Counted from the first letter of the stretch, positions 52,435-60,114 are shown. The stretch is 64,000 nucleotides of DNA from an uncultured Christensenellaceae bacterium (GCA_910588685.1 CAJUPX010000004.1:1-64000), one strand, 5' to 3'. Notes: generated from the letters alone by a model not told the origin. Made by a program: numbers and translations.

Positions 52435-53766
52435 TTACGGCGAAACGCGGTTGATGTCGCGGGGGAACATTGCGGCGTAACGCACGTTTTTAAAGCCCAA
52501 AAGGTGCATTGTAAGCCTTTCAAGTCCAAGTCCTAGTCCGCCGTGAGGGGGGGCGCCGTATTTATGAAGCATTAAATATGTTTCAAATTCGTCGGGGTTC
52601 ATTCCCAGCTTTTTCATTTTTTCAACCTGCATATTGTAGTCGTGGATTCGCTGTCCGCCGCTCGTAATTTCTATGCCTCTGAATAAGAGGTCAAAAGAAA
52701 GAGTAACCTCGGGGTCTTCGGGGTCGTCCATAGTGTAGAACGGACGCTTTTTGGAAAGGTAATGGGTTACAAACAGAAAATCCGAATTGTACTGCTGCTT
52801 TGCCCACTTGCCGAGGAACGCCTCCTCCTCGGGCTCAAAGTCCTTCATATCTGTGATATTTTTCAACTTTTTAACGCAAAGCTCCTTTGCGTCCTTAAAA
52901 CGTATGCAGGGGATAGAGGTTATCTCCGGCACGTTTACTTTAAGCAGCTCTATTTCTGGTGCGTATTCGGTTTTGAGTAAATTCATTATGTGTTTAAGAC
53001 AGCCTGTTTCCATATTCATAATATCGGTAAAGCTGTCTATAAAGCCCATTTCAAAGTCCATTGAAATGTATTCGTTGAGGTGGCGTGAGGTGTCGTGGTG
53101 CTCCGCGCGGAATACGGGCGCAATCTCGAAAACGCGCTCATATACGGGTACTAACGCCTGTTTGTAGAGCTGCGGGCTCTGCGCAAGATACACGGTTTTT
53201 CCGAAGTAGTCGAGCTTAAAAACGTTTGTACCGCCCTCTGCGCCCGCAAAGTTGATTTTAGGCGAGTGGATTTCGGTAAAATTCTGCGACTGTAAATATT
53301 CTCTGAATCCGCGCTGTATGCCCTCCTGAATTTTAAATATGGCGCGTTCTTTGGGGTTGCGCAGGGTGACGGGGCGGTAGTCGAGGTTAACCGATAAATC
53401 GCAGTTAATCTGTTTTTTGGATATAACCACGGGCGGTATATCCGCGGGCACCGAAAGCAGCTCTATATTATGAATTTGCAGCTCGTAGCGCTCGCTGCCG
53501 TCGCGGGTTTCGCTCGTTACAACCTTACCCGTAATTTTCGCCGCGCTCTGCTCCGCTATTTCGGGAGAAAGTCTGAAATCCGAAAATTCGGGCGAGTACA
53601 CGCACTGTATAAGGTCGCGCGCCGTTCTTAAAAGTATAAACGCGAAATCAGACATTTCGCGGATGTTGTGTATAGTGCCTTTAACGGTAACTTCCTCACC
53701 TAAATGCGCTTTAAACTCGCTGTAAGGAGTGGACGTTGAGGGAATAAACCCGGTAATTTCTTGCAT
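52435..53766 (-). CDS. aspS: Aspartyl-tRNA synthetase, archaeal/AspS2 type
   Basis: A 443-residue class II synthetase: N-terminal OB domain (about 15-105), motif 2 FRAEHHDTSRHLNE and motif 3 GLGLGLERLTM. It ends PRDINRVSP. It lacks the inserted GAD domain of the ~590-residue bacterial AspRS, so it belongs to the shorter archaeal-type lineage found in many Clostridia. Such enzymes can be non-discriminating, charging tRNA-Asn with Asp for GatCAB; whether this one does is not shown. GAGGCGG precedes the ATG. Confidence 0.93.
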   Translation of the reverse strand: MQEITGFIPSTSTPYSEFKAHLGEEVTVKGTIHNIREMSDFAFILLRTARDLIQCVYSPEFSDFRLSPEIAEQSAAKITGKVVTSETRDGSERYELQIHNIELLSVPADIPPVVISKKQINCDLSVNLDYRPVTLRNPKERAIFKIQEGIQRGFREYLQSQNFTEIHSPKINFAGAEGGTNVFKLDYFGKTVYLAQSPQLYKQALVPVYERVFEIAPVFRAEHHDTSRHLNEYISMDFEMGFIDSFTDIMNMETGCLKHIMNLLKTEYAPEIELLKVNVPEITSIPCIRFKDAKELCVKKLKNITDMKDFEPEEEAFLGKWAKQQYNSDFLFVTHYLSKKRPFYTMDDPEDPEVTLSFDLLFRGIEITSGGQRIHDYNMQVEKMKKLGMNPDEFETYLMLHKYGAPPHGGLGLGLERLTMHLLGFKNVRYAAMFPRDINRVSP

Positions 53767-53834
53767 TTTCCGCCTCGTTAAAATTATTATTTACATTAAG
53801 ATTTTAAGCTTTTCGCAAAAAAAATGCAAGCAAT

Positions 53835-53863
53835 TTGACGTTATGGTTAAAGGTGGATATAAA
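53835..53863 (+). promoter_or_regulatory. Candidate promoter at the left edge of the phage remnant
   Basis: TTGACG (53835-53840), 17 bases, TATAAA (53858-53863). It is followed within 60 bases by two tandem terminator-like hairpins. Confidence 0.5.
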
Positions 53864-53886
53864 GTTTTTAAAATTGTTGTTATAAG

Positions 53887-53922
53887 ATAGGTTTGCAATT
53901 CAAAAGCAAGCCTATTTTTTAT
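53887..53922 (+). terminator. Terminator-like hairpin 1
   Basis: ATAGGTTTGC pairs with GCAAGCCTAT (one wobble), followed by TTTTTTATT. Confidence 0.65.
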
Positions 53923-53953
53923 TACCTATAATCAATCACAATTTAATAATGGC

Positions 53954-54397
53954 TTGGGCTTGTCTTTTGGAGGCAAGCCCATTTTTTTATTCTCAAAAGG
54001 AGGTGTAGAGTATAGGTCGAAACGAAGCCTTGAACAAAACAAACTCTTGTGGGTGCTTTTGGGAAAGTTGGCTATGGCTATGAGCGGAAAGAAGAACAAG
54101 GTATCGAGCGAAGAGGCTTATGCCATTATGCTCGAAGAAGCGAATGTTTCCTACGATTACCTATTAGCCCTTCCCGAAGCCGAGCCTATGTTAAAGAAGT
54201 CATTCCGAGTAGTCCGAAAAATGGGTGAAAGGAAGGTCAATGGCAAGACTCTCAATGTTTATCAATACTTCATCGGCTCTTCAAAATTCGACACGCAAGA
54301 GATGACGGAACTCATTGAGGCTACGCTTGATAAACTTGCCGAACTTGGAATCTACGATTCCGAAATCGAGGTTGCAAGAGGAGAATACAAGCGATGA
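53954..54397 (+). pseudogene. NinB-like phage protein, start lost
   Basis: The open frame of 147 residues carries a NinB-type core: RSKRSLEQNKLLWVLLGKLA, then a TSRM-like EMTELIEATLDKLAELGI near the end. Lambda NinB binds single-stranded DNA and acts in recombination. A perfect AAGGAGGTG lies at 53997-54005, but no ATG, GTG or TTG follows at a usable distance in frame. The only in-frame start upstream (TTG 53954) lies inside a terminator hairpin. The gene therefore looks 5'-damaged. It overlaps the HNH gene by four bases, showing the original phage operon. Confidence 0.6.
53955..53989 (+). terminator. Terminator-like hairpin 2
   Basis: TGGGCTTG pairs with CAAGCCCA, followed by TTTTTTTATT. 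It shares GCAAGCC and a T-tract with hairpin 1, as if duplicated. Confidence 0.65.
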
Positions 54398-54693
54398 AAT
54401 CCAAACGAACGAAAGCCCTTGCAATTACCCCGAAAGTCAAAAAGGCGGTTTACGACAGGGACGGCGGGAGGTGTGTTTTGTGCGGTAGCCCTTACGGGCT
54501 GCCCGAGGCGCACTATATCCCGCGCTCGCAGGGCGGGCTCGGCATAGAGGAAAATATCGTAACACTATGCCGAAATTGCCACCGTGAACTCGACCAAACT
54601 ACACGCCGGGCAGAACTGCTCAAGCGCGTAAAGGCTCACCTTGATATATGGTACCCGGGCTTTTCGGACAACGACCGAATTTATAAAAAATAG
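54394..54693 (+). CDS. HNH endonuclease-like phage protein
   Basis: A 99-residue small HNH protein: CVLCG and CRNCH zinc-binding pairs, AHYIPRSQGGLG in the HNH core. Such proteins accompany phage replication or packaging genes. It overlaps the NinB-like frame by four bases (ATGA) and is followed 15 bases later by ssb. Confidence 0.82.
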   Translation: MKSKRTKALAITPKVKKAVYDRDGGRCVLCGSPYGLPEAHYIPRSQGGLGIEENIVTLCRNCHRELDQTTRRAELLKRVKAHLDIWYPGFSDNDRIYKK

Positions 54694-54707
54694 GAGGATA
54701 CACCAAA

Positions 54708-55157
54708 ATGAACAAAGTTATTTTGATAGGCAACCTTGTGCGTGATGTGGAGCTTTCCACTACACCCAGCGGCGTATCGGTGGCAAAGTTTACCCTCGCG
54801 GTAAATCGCAACTTTCAGAATTCTGCGGGCGAACGCGAGGCAGACTATCCCAACATTATAGCGTGGCGCGACCTTGCAGACCGTTGCGCGCAATACCTTT
54901 CCAAAGGGAAAAAGGCGGCGGTGGTAGGTATGCTGCAAACACGCTCGTATGAGGTGGAGGGGCAAAAGCGATACGTTACCGAGGTGGTGGCAAGCGAGGT
55001 CGAATTCTTGACCCCGAAAGGTGAAAGCCAGCAAGAGGCGCCGAGAGGTAACGCAGCACCGCAAGGGCAGAGAAATAGGCGACGCGACGAGCTCGTGCCG
55101 ATTGACGACGACAGCGACTTGCCTTTCTACCCCCGGAAAAAAGAAAGCACTTTTTGA
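54708..55157 (+). CDS. ssb: Single-stranded DNA-binding protein (phage type)
   Basis: A 149-residue SSB with an OB fold (MNKVILIGNLVRDVELSTTP, then AQYLSKGKKAAVVGMLQTR). It ends with an acidic tail DDDSDLPF, but nine further residues (YPRKKESTF) follow it. The SSB tail normally ends in ...PF and binds partner proteins, so the extension may hide it. TAGGAGGATACACCAAA precedes the ATG. It is part of the phage remnant, not the chromosomal rpsF-ssb-rpsR locus. Confidence 0.9.
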   Translation: MNKVILIGNLVRDVELSTTPSGVSVAKFTLAVNRNFQNSAGEREADYPNIIAWRDLADRCAQYLSKGKKAAVVGMLQTRSYEVEGQKRYVTEVVASEVEFLTPKGESQQEAPRGNAAPQGQRNRRRDELVPIDDDSDLPFYPRKKESTF

Positions 55158-55161
55158 GGGT

Positions 55162-55443
55162 ATGACGGCAGAAACCGACTTGCCGGAAAGAGTAAAAGCC
55201 GCCGTATATAAGTGGCTGGAATATAAAAAGTACAACTATCAAGAAACCTTGATTTGGAATGGCTTGCAAGTGGCTATTTTCCTCATTATGGGTTGTATTA
55301 AAATGTATAACTCTTTTATGTTTGTAACCGGGGAATATCGGACGAGGATAGTCAACAAAACAAACAACCTCGAAATGTTCCATAACTACATTCAATCGCT
55401 TCCCAAAGAGGAAGTAAAGACGGAGGTCGAAAATGAGCAATAA
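55162..55443 (+). CDS. Small membrane-spanning phage protein
   Basis: A 93-residue protein with a hydrophobic stretch near residues 30-47 and a charged C terminus. No family recognised. The ATG has GAGGG upstream. It starts four bases after ssb ends and overlaps the next gene by eleven bases, so it belongs to the same phage transcript. Confidence 0.6.
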   Translation: MTAETDLPERVKAAVYKWLEYKKYNYQETLIWNGLQVAIFLIMGCIKMYNSFMFVTGEYRTRIVNKTNNLEMFHNYIQSLPKEEVKTEVENEQ

Positions 55444-56665
55444 TACTTTGATTCCTTTATGGAAACAACTCGGATATTCAAGTCAAGCGGAGTATATCCA
55501 AGCAATGAACTCGAAGAAAACGCCTATTTCTACCGTGGGCGCTTCTCCTAAACTCCCTTCGTTAAATAACTATGCGCCCGTTATAAATCCTTCCGTTGGG
55601 GGTGGTCTCGGAGTAAGTCCGAAAGTACCTTCACTCGACACCTCGGCAATAAGGAAGAATATGCTCGACAGTTCAAAAGTCGGCGTTATCGGTGGAGGCG
55701 GCGTTCCCGGTGGTGTAACCAAAGAGGGAGTAATTATTGGCGGTGGGGGCAATCTTGAAAAAATGCCTACGATTCTTCCGAGTAGACCAAGCACGTCAAA
55801 GCCTCAATCTACTCCTAATCCGTTTGACAACTACCTTCAATTATCCAAAGGCAATACGCAAGCGCCGATTCAACAACCTACAAGCAATCCGACTCCTCCC
55901 ACAACGGAGCAAGGAGGGAGGACGGACGCCGGCTCTTACAATGGCACAAACGACTTCCTCGAAATGTTCAAGGAAAACTACGGCTATGACTATGACGGGT
56001 CTCCCTTGACGAGAAGAGAGGGTATGAGCGATAGCGTGTGGAACGTCCTCAAAAACCTTTATGGGTATTATCAACAAGGTCTTAACGATGAAAGTCAAAA
56101 AGCCGCCGATGAAGAAAATCGTAATTCCTATTATGATTCGCAACTTGAATCATTGCTCGAACAATATAGAGCCTCGCAAGAGTCTCTCGATAAGAGCAAA
56201 TCGCAAGCGCAACAAGCGGCAAGTATCACGCTCGATAAGTTAAAAAAATATCTCCCGGCACAAGTAAAGGCGCAAGGTCTCGGAGGGCTGGGCGTGAGCG
56301 AGACTTCGCAACTCCAAGCCTACAATAACTATGCGAATACTATGGGGAATATCGAGAGCGATTATCAAACAAATAAAACCTCTCTCGATACCAACAAGAC
56401 AAGTGCGACAAACGAACTCGAACAATACCGGCAAAACGCTTTACAAAGCATAGCCGATAAGTACAACGAAGCCGCTGCCTCTCGTAAAGAGTTAGCCGGA
56501 AGTACGAGCAAAAATATCTTTGAGGGAACGCAAGCGGATAACTACGAGACCTTGAAGGGGATAATCTCTGGGGCTTCGGACGAGACAACGGACGCACTCT
56601 TCCAACAAATTATGAGCGGAGATATTAACGAAGAGCAAAAGAATCTCCTTACAATGCCTATTTAA
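55433..56665 (+). CDS. Phage virion-associated coiled-coil protein
   Basis: A 410-residue protein: a Pro/Gly/Ser/Thr/Asn-rich N-terminal half (about 20-165), then a helical, Gln-rich coiled region (about 205-390, with QLESLLEQYRASQESLDKSK). Such layouts are common for phage internal virion or tail-tape-associated proteins. The last four codons (TMPI) read into the next frame's coding sequence, which suggests that its true end has been cut by a deletion. Function otherwise unknown. Confidence 0.55.
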   Translation: MSNNTLIPLWKQLGYSSQAEYIQAMNSKKTPISTVGASPKLPSLNNYAPVINPSVGGGLGVSPKVPSLDTSAIRKNMLDSSKVGVIGGGGVPGGVTKEGVIIGGGGNLEKMPTILPSRPSTSKPQSTPNPFDNYLQLSKGNTQAPIQQPTSNPTPPTTEQGGRTDAGSYNGTNDFLEMFKENYGYDYDGSPLTRREGMSDSVWNVLKNLYGYYQQGLNDESQKAADEENRNSYYDSQLESLLEQYRASQESLDKSKSQAQQAASITLDKLKKYLPAQVKAQGLGGLGVSETSQLQAYNNYANTMGNIESDYQTNKTSLDTNKTSATNELEQYRQNALQSIADKYNEAAASRKELAGSTSKNIFEGTQADNYETLKGIISGASDETTDALFQQIMSGDINEEQKNLLTMPI

Positions 56666-57837
56666 GTGAACTTGGGGCGCACGAATCGGAATATCTTCTT
56701 GGCAATGAAGCCTTCATCGATAAAATAGTACGCAAGGACAAATCCCTTGCCGCAAAGATTATCGATAAAATCCGCAACCTCAAATCTATGTTTGAGAAAA
56801 CAAACGATACGAAAACGAAGAAAGAACAAAGGCTCGTCAATAAAGCCGAAAAACTTTGGCTCAATGCCGTTGAGAAGGCTGGATTGAAATATTCCGGAGG
56901 AAGGATATACCGTAGGCGAGAGGTTGACGTTGAGGCTCAAAATGAGTATAATGGAGAGGTAGCCGAGGTTAGGTTATCAAGAAAAGATAAACTTCTTTAT
57001 GGTATATTTCCGACCTACAAAGAAAGCGCCGGGAGCGAGGCGAATACCCTCGCAACTCGTTGGGCGCATAGAGCCGATATTCAAACGGGAGACCGCACGG
57101 CTATATCATATCACGATAATTGGTATTTGATAGAGAAGTTTGAAGATTCGGATTTAGGCTATCAAATCGTGGCGCAAATAACCGCCAAACAATATCAAGA
57201 ATTTATTGAGGAGAGAAATAATGGCATTGGAAAAGGACAATCCATACAGAAAGGGGTTAGTAGCCTTACTTCAATCGATAGAAGAGCAAATTCCTCTAAC
57301 CGAGGGGTCGTATCTGACAATCCGTTATCACCTCGAAACGGAAGAGGCGATAATCAAGTTCAACGAGTGGGTGAAGAGCAATCTCAAAGAGGGAAAACTC
57401 AAAGCAACCGAAGCGGAGATAGTGAGGGCGGCGGTCAAGGCAAGCAAAGAATAAAATTCTCGCTTAAAATAGGCGATGAAACGCTCCAAGGCATAGGGGA
57501 AGAAAATAGAAATCTTGTAGCATTACACAATCTCTCCGAGACAAAACTCTTGAAGGTTTTAGAACTCGGAGGTTTTCCTATGCCTTCGATTGCCGTTACA
57601 AGAGCCGAATTGTCGCACGATGAGTTTGGCGATATAACGGTTATTTTCGGAAGAGATACGATAGACCCTCAAAAGAGAAAAGAAAATAAGGTTTATTCCA
57701 AAGACGGGTGGACGCCTACCGTTCCACAAATCGAATATAAGCCAAGCGAGAAAGTCCAAAAAAGAATACACGACAAATATTATGCTCTTGCAAGAGAAGT
57801 CGGTTATGAGACGGTAAAATTACTTGCAAACGCTTGA
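56644..57837 (+). pseudogene. C-terminal part of a large phage polyvalent protein
   Basis: The open frame extends upstream of the first ATG (56788) to about 56644, beginning SPYNAYLSELGAHESE without a start. It joins the coiled-coil gene in another frame, so it is a 5'-truncated piece. It continues with a basic coiled part, a Ser/Arg/Gly/Asn-rich linker (residues about 145-215 of the ATG reading), then VALHNLSETKLLKVLELGGF and IDPQKRKENKVYSKDGWTP. These blocks are, from memory, typical of polyvalent proteins in gut-phage genomes (DarB-like). From the ATG it would be 349 residues. Confidence 0.6.
57221..57454 (+). CDS. Small protein overprinted on the polyvalent-protein linker
   Basis: A 77-residue open frame in another reading frame lies inside the linker region of the polyvalent-protein fragment. 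GAGGAGAGAAATA gives it a strong ribosome site. The sequence (DNPYRKGLVALLQSIEEQI, then YHLETEEAIIKFNEWVK, then ATEAEIVRAAVKASK) is well balanced and predicted helical, whereas the host frame here is low-complexity. This looks like a genuine overlapping phage gene; no family name is known to me. Confidence 0.6.
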   Translation: MALEKDNPYRKGLVALLQSIEEQIPLTEGSYLTIRYHLETEEAIIKFNEWVKSNLKEGKLKATEAEIVRAAVKASKE

Positions 57838-57863
57838 CAAATTAACAATAAAGTTTTTAAAAT
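57834..57863 (+). promoter_or_regulatory. Upstream promoter of the 6S-like RNA
   Basis: TTGACA (57834-57839), 18 bases, TAAAAT (57858-57863). It starts inside the end of the phage fragment. Confidence 0.45.
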
Positions 57864-57867
57864 ACCG

Positions 57868-57896
57868 TTGCATTTTTTTGTTAGGCGGAGTATAAT
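57868..57896 (+). promoter_or_regulatory. Main promoter of the 6S-like RNA
   Basis: TTGCAT (57868-57873), 17 bases, perfect TATAAT (57891-57896); expected +1 at 57903. Confidence 0.7.
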
Positions 57897-57902
57897 ATTA
57901 GT

Positions 57903-58086
57903 ACAGTCTGCGGTGTGCGTGGTATGGGAAATTCGTAATCCACAAAGTTATTTAGGGAGCAAGCCGTTTGCGGGAATAGGCAAGGTCTGATTTATCGGAA
58001 AGTCCGATGTTCCGCTCCGCTGCACCCACCTGCGAGATGCGGGTTAATACTTTTTCATATCACGGCACAGGCGGATTGTTTTTTTG
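57903..58086 (+). ncRNA. 6S-like regulatory RNA (candidate)
   Basis: A ~184-nt non-coding transcript with its own promoter. The ends pair extensively (GTCTGC-GGTGTGCGTG near the 5' end with CACGGCACAGGCGGAT near the 3' end), extended by GTGGTATGGGAAA with TTTTTCATATCAC. The inner part forms GGAGC/GCTCC and a hairpin ATCGGA-AAG-TCCGAT, and a small hairpin follows the 3' side. This rod with internal bubble resembles 6S RNA, which binds sigma-A RNA polymerase. RNase P, tmRNA and SRP motifs are absent. Poly-T at 58079-58085 ends it. The class call is by structure only. Confidence 0.5.
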
Positions 58087-58095
58087 TAACACTTA

Positions 58096-58118
58096 AAGCC
58101 CGGAAAATTTCCGGGCTT
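58096..58118. terminator. Bidirectional terminator
   Basis: A perfect stem AAGCCCGGAAA/TTTCCGGGCTT lies between the RNA gene and the converging ABC-F gene. Confidence 0.85.
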
Positions 58119-58136
58119 ATTAATTTTAAAACGCAG

Positions 58137-59612
58137 CTAATTTAAAGGCGGAGTCAGTTTGACTGTCGCGGTTGCGATGTTTTTTGTAAACGCTTGGTCG
58201 TGCTCAACGAATATCATAGACGGTTTAAACTCGCACAGCAGCTTTTCAATTTGTATGCGCGAATATATATCAATGAAGTTGAGCGGTTCGTCCCAAACGT
58301 ATAAATGCGCTTTGTCGCACAGGCTCTTTGCGATTAAAACCTTTTTCTTCTGACCGTCGGAAAATTCGGCAATATCTTTATCAAACTGTCCTTTATCAAC
58401 GCCCATTTTATGCAAAACTGCCTTAAATAAGCTATCTTCGGTTTTATTCTGAGCAGCAAAGTCCGAAAGCTTCCCTCTAAGGTGCGAAAAGCTCTGCGGC
58501 ACGTAAGAAATTATAAGACCGGAGCCCGTAATTACCTGCCCGGAGTATTCAATGCTCTGACCGCATAAAATCTTTAAAAGACTGCTTTTTCCGCTGCCGT
58601 TCGCGCCTTCGAGTGCAATCCGCTGCCCGCGTATAATATTAAATGTAACGGGCGCGCAAACGCCTTTTCCGCCGTAAAATGGCGTAACGGCGTTAAATGC
58701 CGCAAGGCGTTCGCTGCGGTATATAAGGGGGGCAATTTTAAGACTGCTGTCAACCTCGGCGTTTTTTAACAGCTCGGATTTTTGTTCGATTTCCTTCTGC
58801 TGTCTTGCCTCAACAACCTTTGCGCGCTTCATCATTTTAGCGGACATATGCCCAACGTAGCCTTTGTCCGCCGCGCCCGTTTTGGAAGCTTCCACGCGGT
58901 CCGCCCAGTCCGCTGTTCGCCTCGCCGTAACCTGCAACCGCTTAATGTCCGTTTGCAGCCTGTCGTTCTGTTTTTGCTCAAAGTCCTGCTGCCGCTCGAA
59001 GTTGGTCATAAAAGACGAAAAATTGCCGCTCTGCACCTCGATATTCGCGCGGTTCAAAGATAAAATGTGGTCTACGCAGCCGTCTAAAAAGTTTCGGTCG
59101 TGCGAAACGAGTATAAAACTTTTTTTCCTGCGCAAATACTCCGCAACAATATGTCTTGCGCGTATATCCAGATGGTTTGTGGGCTCGTCTATAAGCAGAA
59201 AACGCCCCTCGTTTAAAAACAGCGCGGCAAGCAAAGCCTTTGTCTGTTCGCCGTTTGACAGAGTTTCAAACGGTCTGTACAGCGTTTCCGCGTCTAAATC
59301 GAGGTAGGAAAACTCCCTGATAAACTGCCAGGTCAGCGCTTCGGGGCACACTTCGTTTAGAATATCTTCGGTGAGCATTGTTTTGTCCTTGACGGGATAG
59401 GGAAAGTAATCAAACTGCACGGACGCCGATATTTTTCCGCCGTATTCGTATTTTCCCTGCAATAGCTTTAAAAAAGTGGTTTTACCTCTGCCGTTTCTGC
59501 CTACAAAACCGAGTTTCCAGTCGCTGTCTATCTGAAAATTGACGTTTTCAAATATTGCGCTGTCGCTTGAAGGGTATGAAAAAGTAAGATTTTCAACTTT
59601 TATAACAGACAT
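58137..59612 (-). CDS. ABC-F ATPase, Lsa-type (probable ribosomal protection factor)
   Basis: A 491-residue protein with two ABC domains and no membrane part. Walker A GRNGRGKTT, signature LSNGEQTKALLAALF, LLIDEPTNHLD; second half GANGSGKSS and a divergent signature EFSDGQKKK with VWDEPLNFID. The linker between halves (about 205-300) is long and basic. The sequence layout resembles Lsa-type factors that dislodge lincosamides, streptogramin A and pleuromutilins from the ribosome. AAGGAGG precedes the ATG. A leader peptide and attenuator upstream suggest drug-inducible expression. Confidence 0.82.
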   Translation of the reverse strand: MSVIKVENLTFSYPSSDSAIFENVNFQIDSDWKLGFVGRNGRGKTTFLKLLQGKYEYGGKISASVQFDYFPYPVKDKTMLTEDILNEVCPEALTWQFIREFSYLDLDAETLYRPFETLSNGEQTKALLAALFLNEGRFLLIDEPTNHLDIRARHIVAEYLRRKKSFILVSHDRNFLDGCVDHILSLNRANIEVQSGNFSSFMTNFERQQDFEQKQNDRLQTDIKRLQVTARRTADWADRVEASKTGAADKGYVGHMSAKMMKRAKVVEARQQKEIEQKSELLKNAEVDSSLKIAPLIYRSERLAAFNAVTPFYGGKGVCAPVTFNIIRGQRIALEGANGSGKSSLLKILCGQSIEYSGQVITGSGLIISYVPQSFSHLRGKLSDFAAQNKTEDSLFKAVLHKMGVDKGQFDKDIAEFSDGQKKKVLIAKSLCDKAHLYVWDEPLNFIDIYSRIQIEKLLCEFKPSMIFVEHDQAFTKNIATATVKLTPPLN

Positions 59613-59629
59613 AATTTAACCTCCTTGCA

Positions 59630-59663
59630 TAAAAAAAGAGCTATGGAAAAGTAATTCCATAAC
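59630..59663 (-). promoter_or_regulatory. Transcription attenuator in the ABC-F leader
   Basis: On the minus strand a hairpin TATGGAA/TTCCATA (59661-59642) is followed by GCTCTTTTTTT, only about 15 bases before the ABC-F start codon region. It would stop transcription before the gene unless disrupted. Confidence 0.65.
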
Positions 59664-59718
59664 CCGATAGATATTATTTTATGAAATAAAAAACTTTCCT
59701 GTAAATTAAATATTTAAT

Positions 59719-59739
59719 TCAACAAGAAAATTTCTCCAT
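59719..59739 (-). CDS. Leader peptide MEKFSC of the ABC-F gene
   Basis: A six-codon open frame (ATG GAG AAA TTT TCT TGT TGA) with a strong ribosome site AGGAGT five bases upstream. It sits about 55 bases before the attenuator. Short translated leaders of this kind, which stall ribosomes in the presence of drug, control many ABC-F and erm genes. Translation here is inferred from the site and position. Confidence 0.55.
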   Translation of the reverse strand: MEKFSC

Positions 59740-59760
59740 TTTTCACTCCTGATTTTTAAT

Positions 59761-59790
59761 AATTTCCAACAGAAATATCTGTTGGAAATT
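59761..59790 (-). terminator. Terminator of tRNA-Glu
   Basis: A perfect 13-bp stem (AATTTCCAACAGA arm) starts three bases after the tRNA CCA and is followed by ATTATTAAAAA. Confidence 0.7.
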
Positions 59791-59792
59791 AA

Positions 59793-59867
59793 TGGTGACC
59801 TTGCCGGGAATCGAACCCGGGATTGAGCCTTGAGAGGGCTCCGTCTTAACCGCTTGACCACAAGGCC
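59793..59867 (-). tRNA. tRNA-Glu (anticodon CUC)
   Basis: A 75-nt tRNA on the minus strand. Acceptor GGCCTTG pairs with CAAGGTC, the D arm is GTC..GAC, the anticodon stem GAGCC/GGCTC closes the loop CTCTCAA (anticodon CUC), and the T arm is CCGGG-TTCGATT-CCCGG. Discriminator A and CCA are encoded (59796-59793). Confidence 0.97.
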
Positions 59868-59927
59868 GTGGTAATAAAGCAAATGTAATTGTTCTCTTCC
59901 ATTAAGACTATCTCAATTACAAATGAG

Positions 59928-59957
59928 ATTATAACATAAAAAAAAACACTTGGCAAG
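59928..59957 (-). promoter_or_regulatory. Promoter of tRNA-Glu
   Basis: On the minus strand TTGCCA (about 59957-59952), 18 bases and TATAAT (59933-59928), about 60 bases before the tRNA. Confidence 0.6.
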
Positions 59958-60054
59958 TAAAAAATTATGTCTTTTATAAAAATATGTAATAATTTAAAAG
60001 CCGGCGTTTGATATGCACCCCAAAAGTTAGACAACTTTTGGGGTGCATAATTTT

Positions 60055-60114
60055 ATGAGAAAGAAAGGAACAAAGAATAAAAAGTATAGCACAGAGTATG
60101 TCAAGGAAATGTAA
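60055..60114 (+). pseudogene. IS150 orfA remnant (19 codons)
   Basis: MRKKGTKNKKYSTEYVKEM then a stop. This basic start is that of IS150-type OrfA (helix-turn-helix protein); the rest is missing. Confidence 0.7.

Noticed and set aside
57903..58086. RNase P RNA reading of the 57.9-kb RNA
   Set aside because: A GGAAAGTCCG string occurs, but at the wrong end and without the other conserved RNase P blocks; length is also too short.
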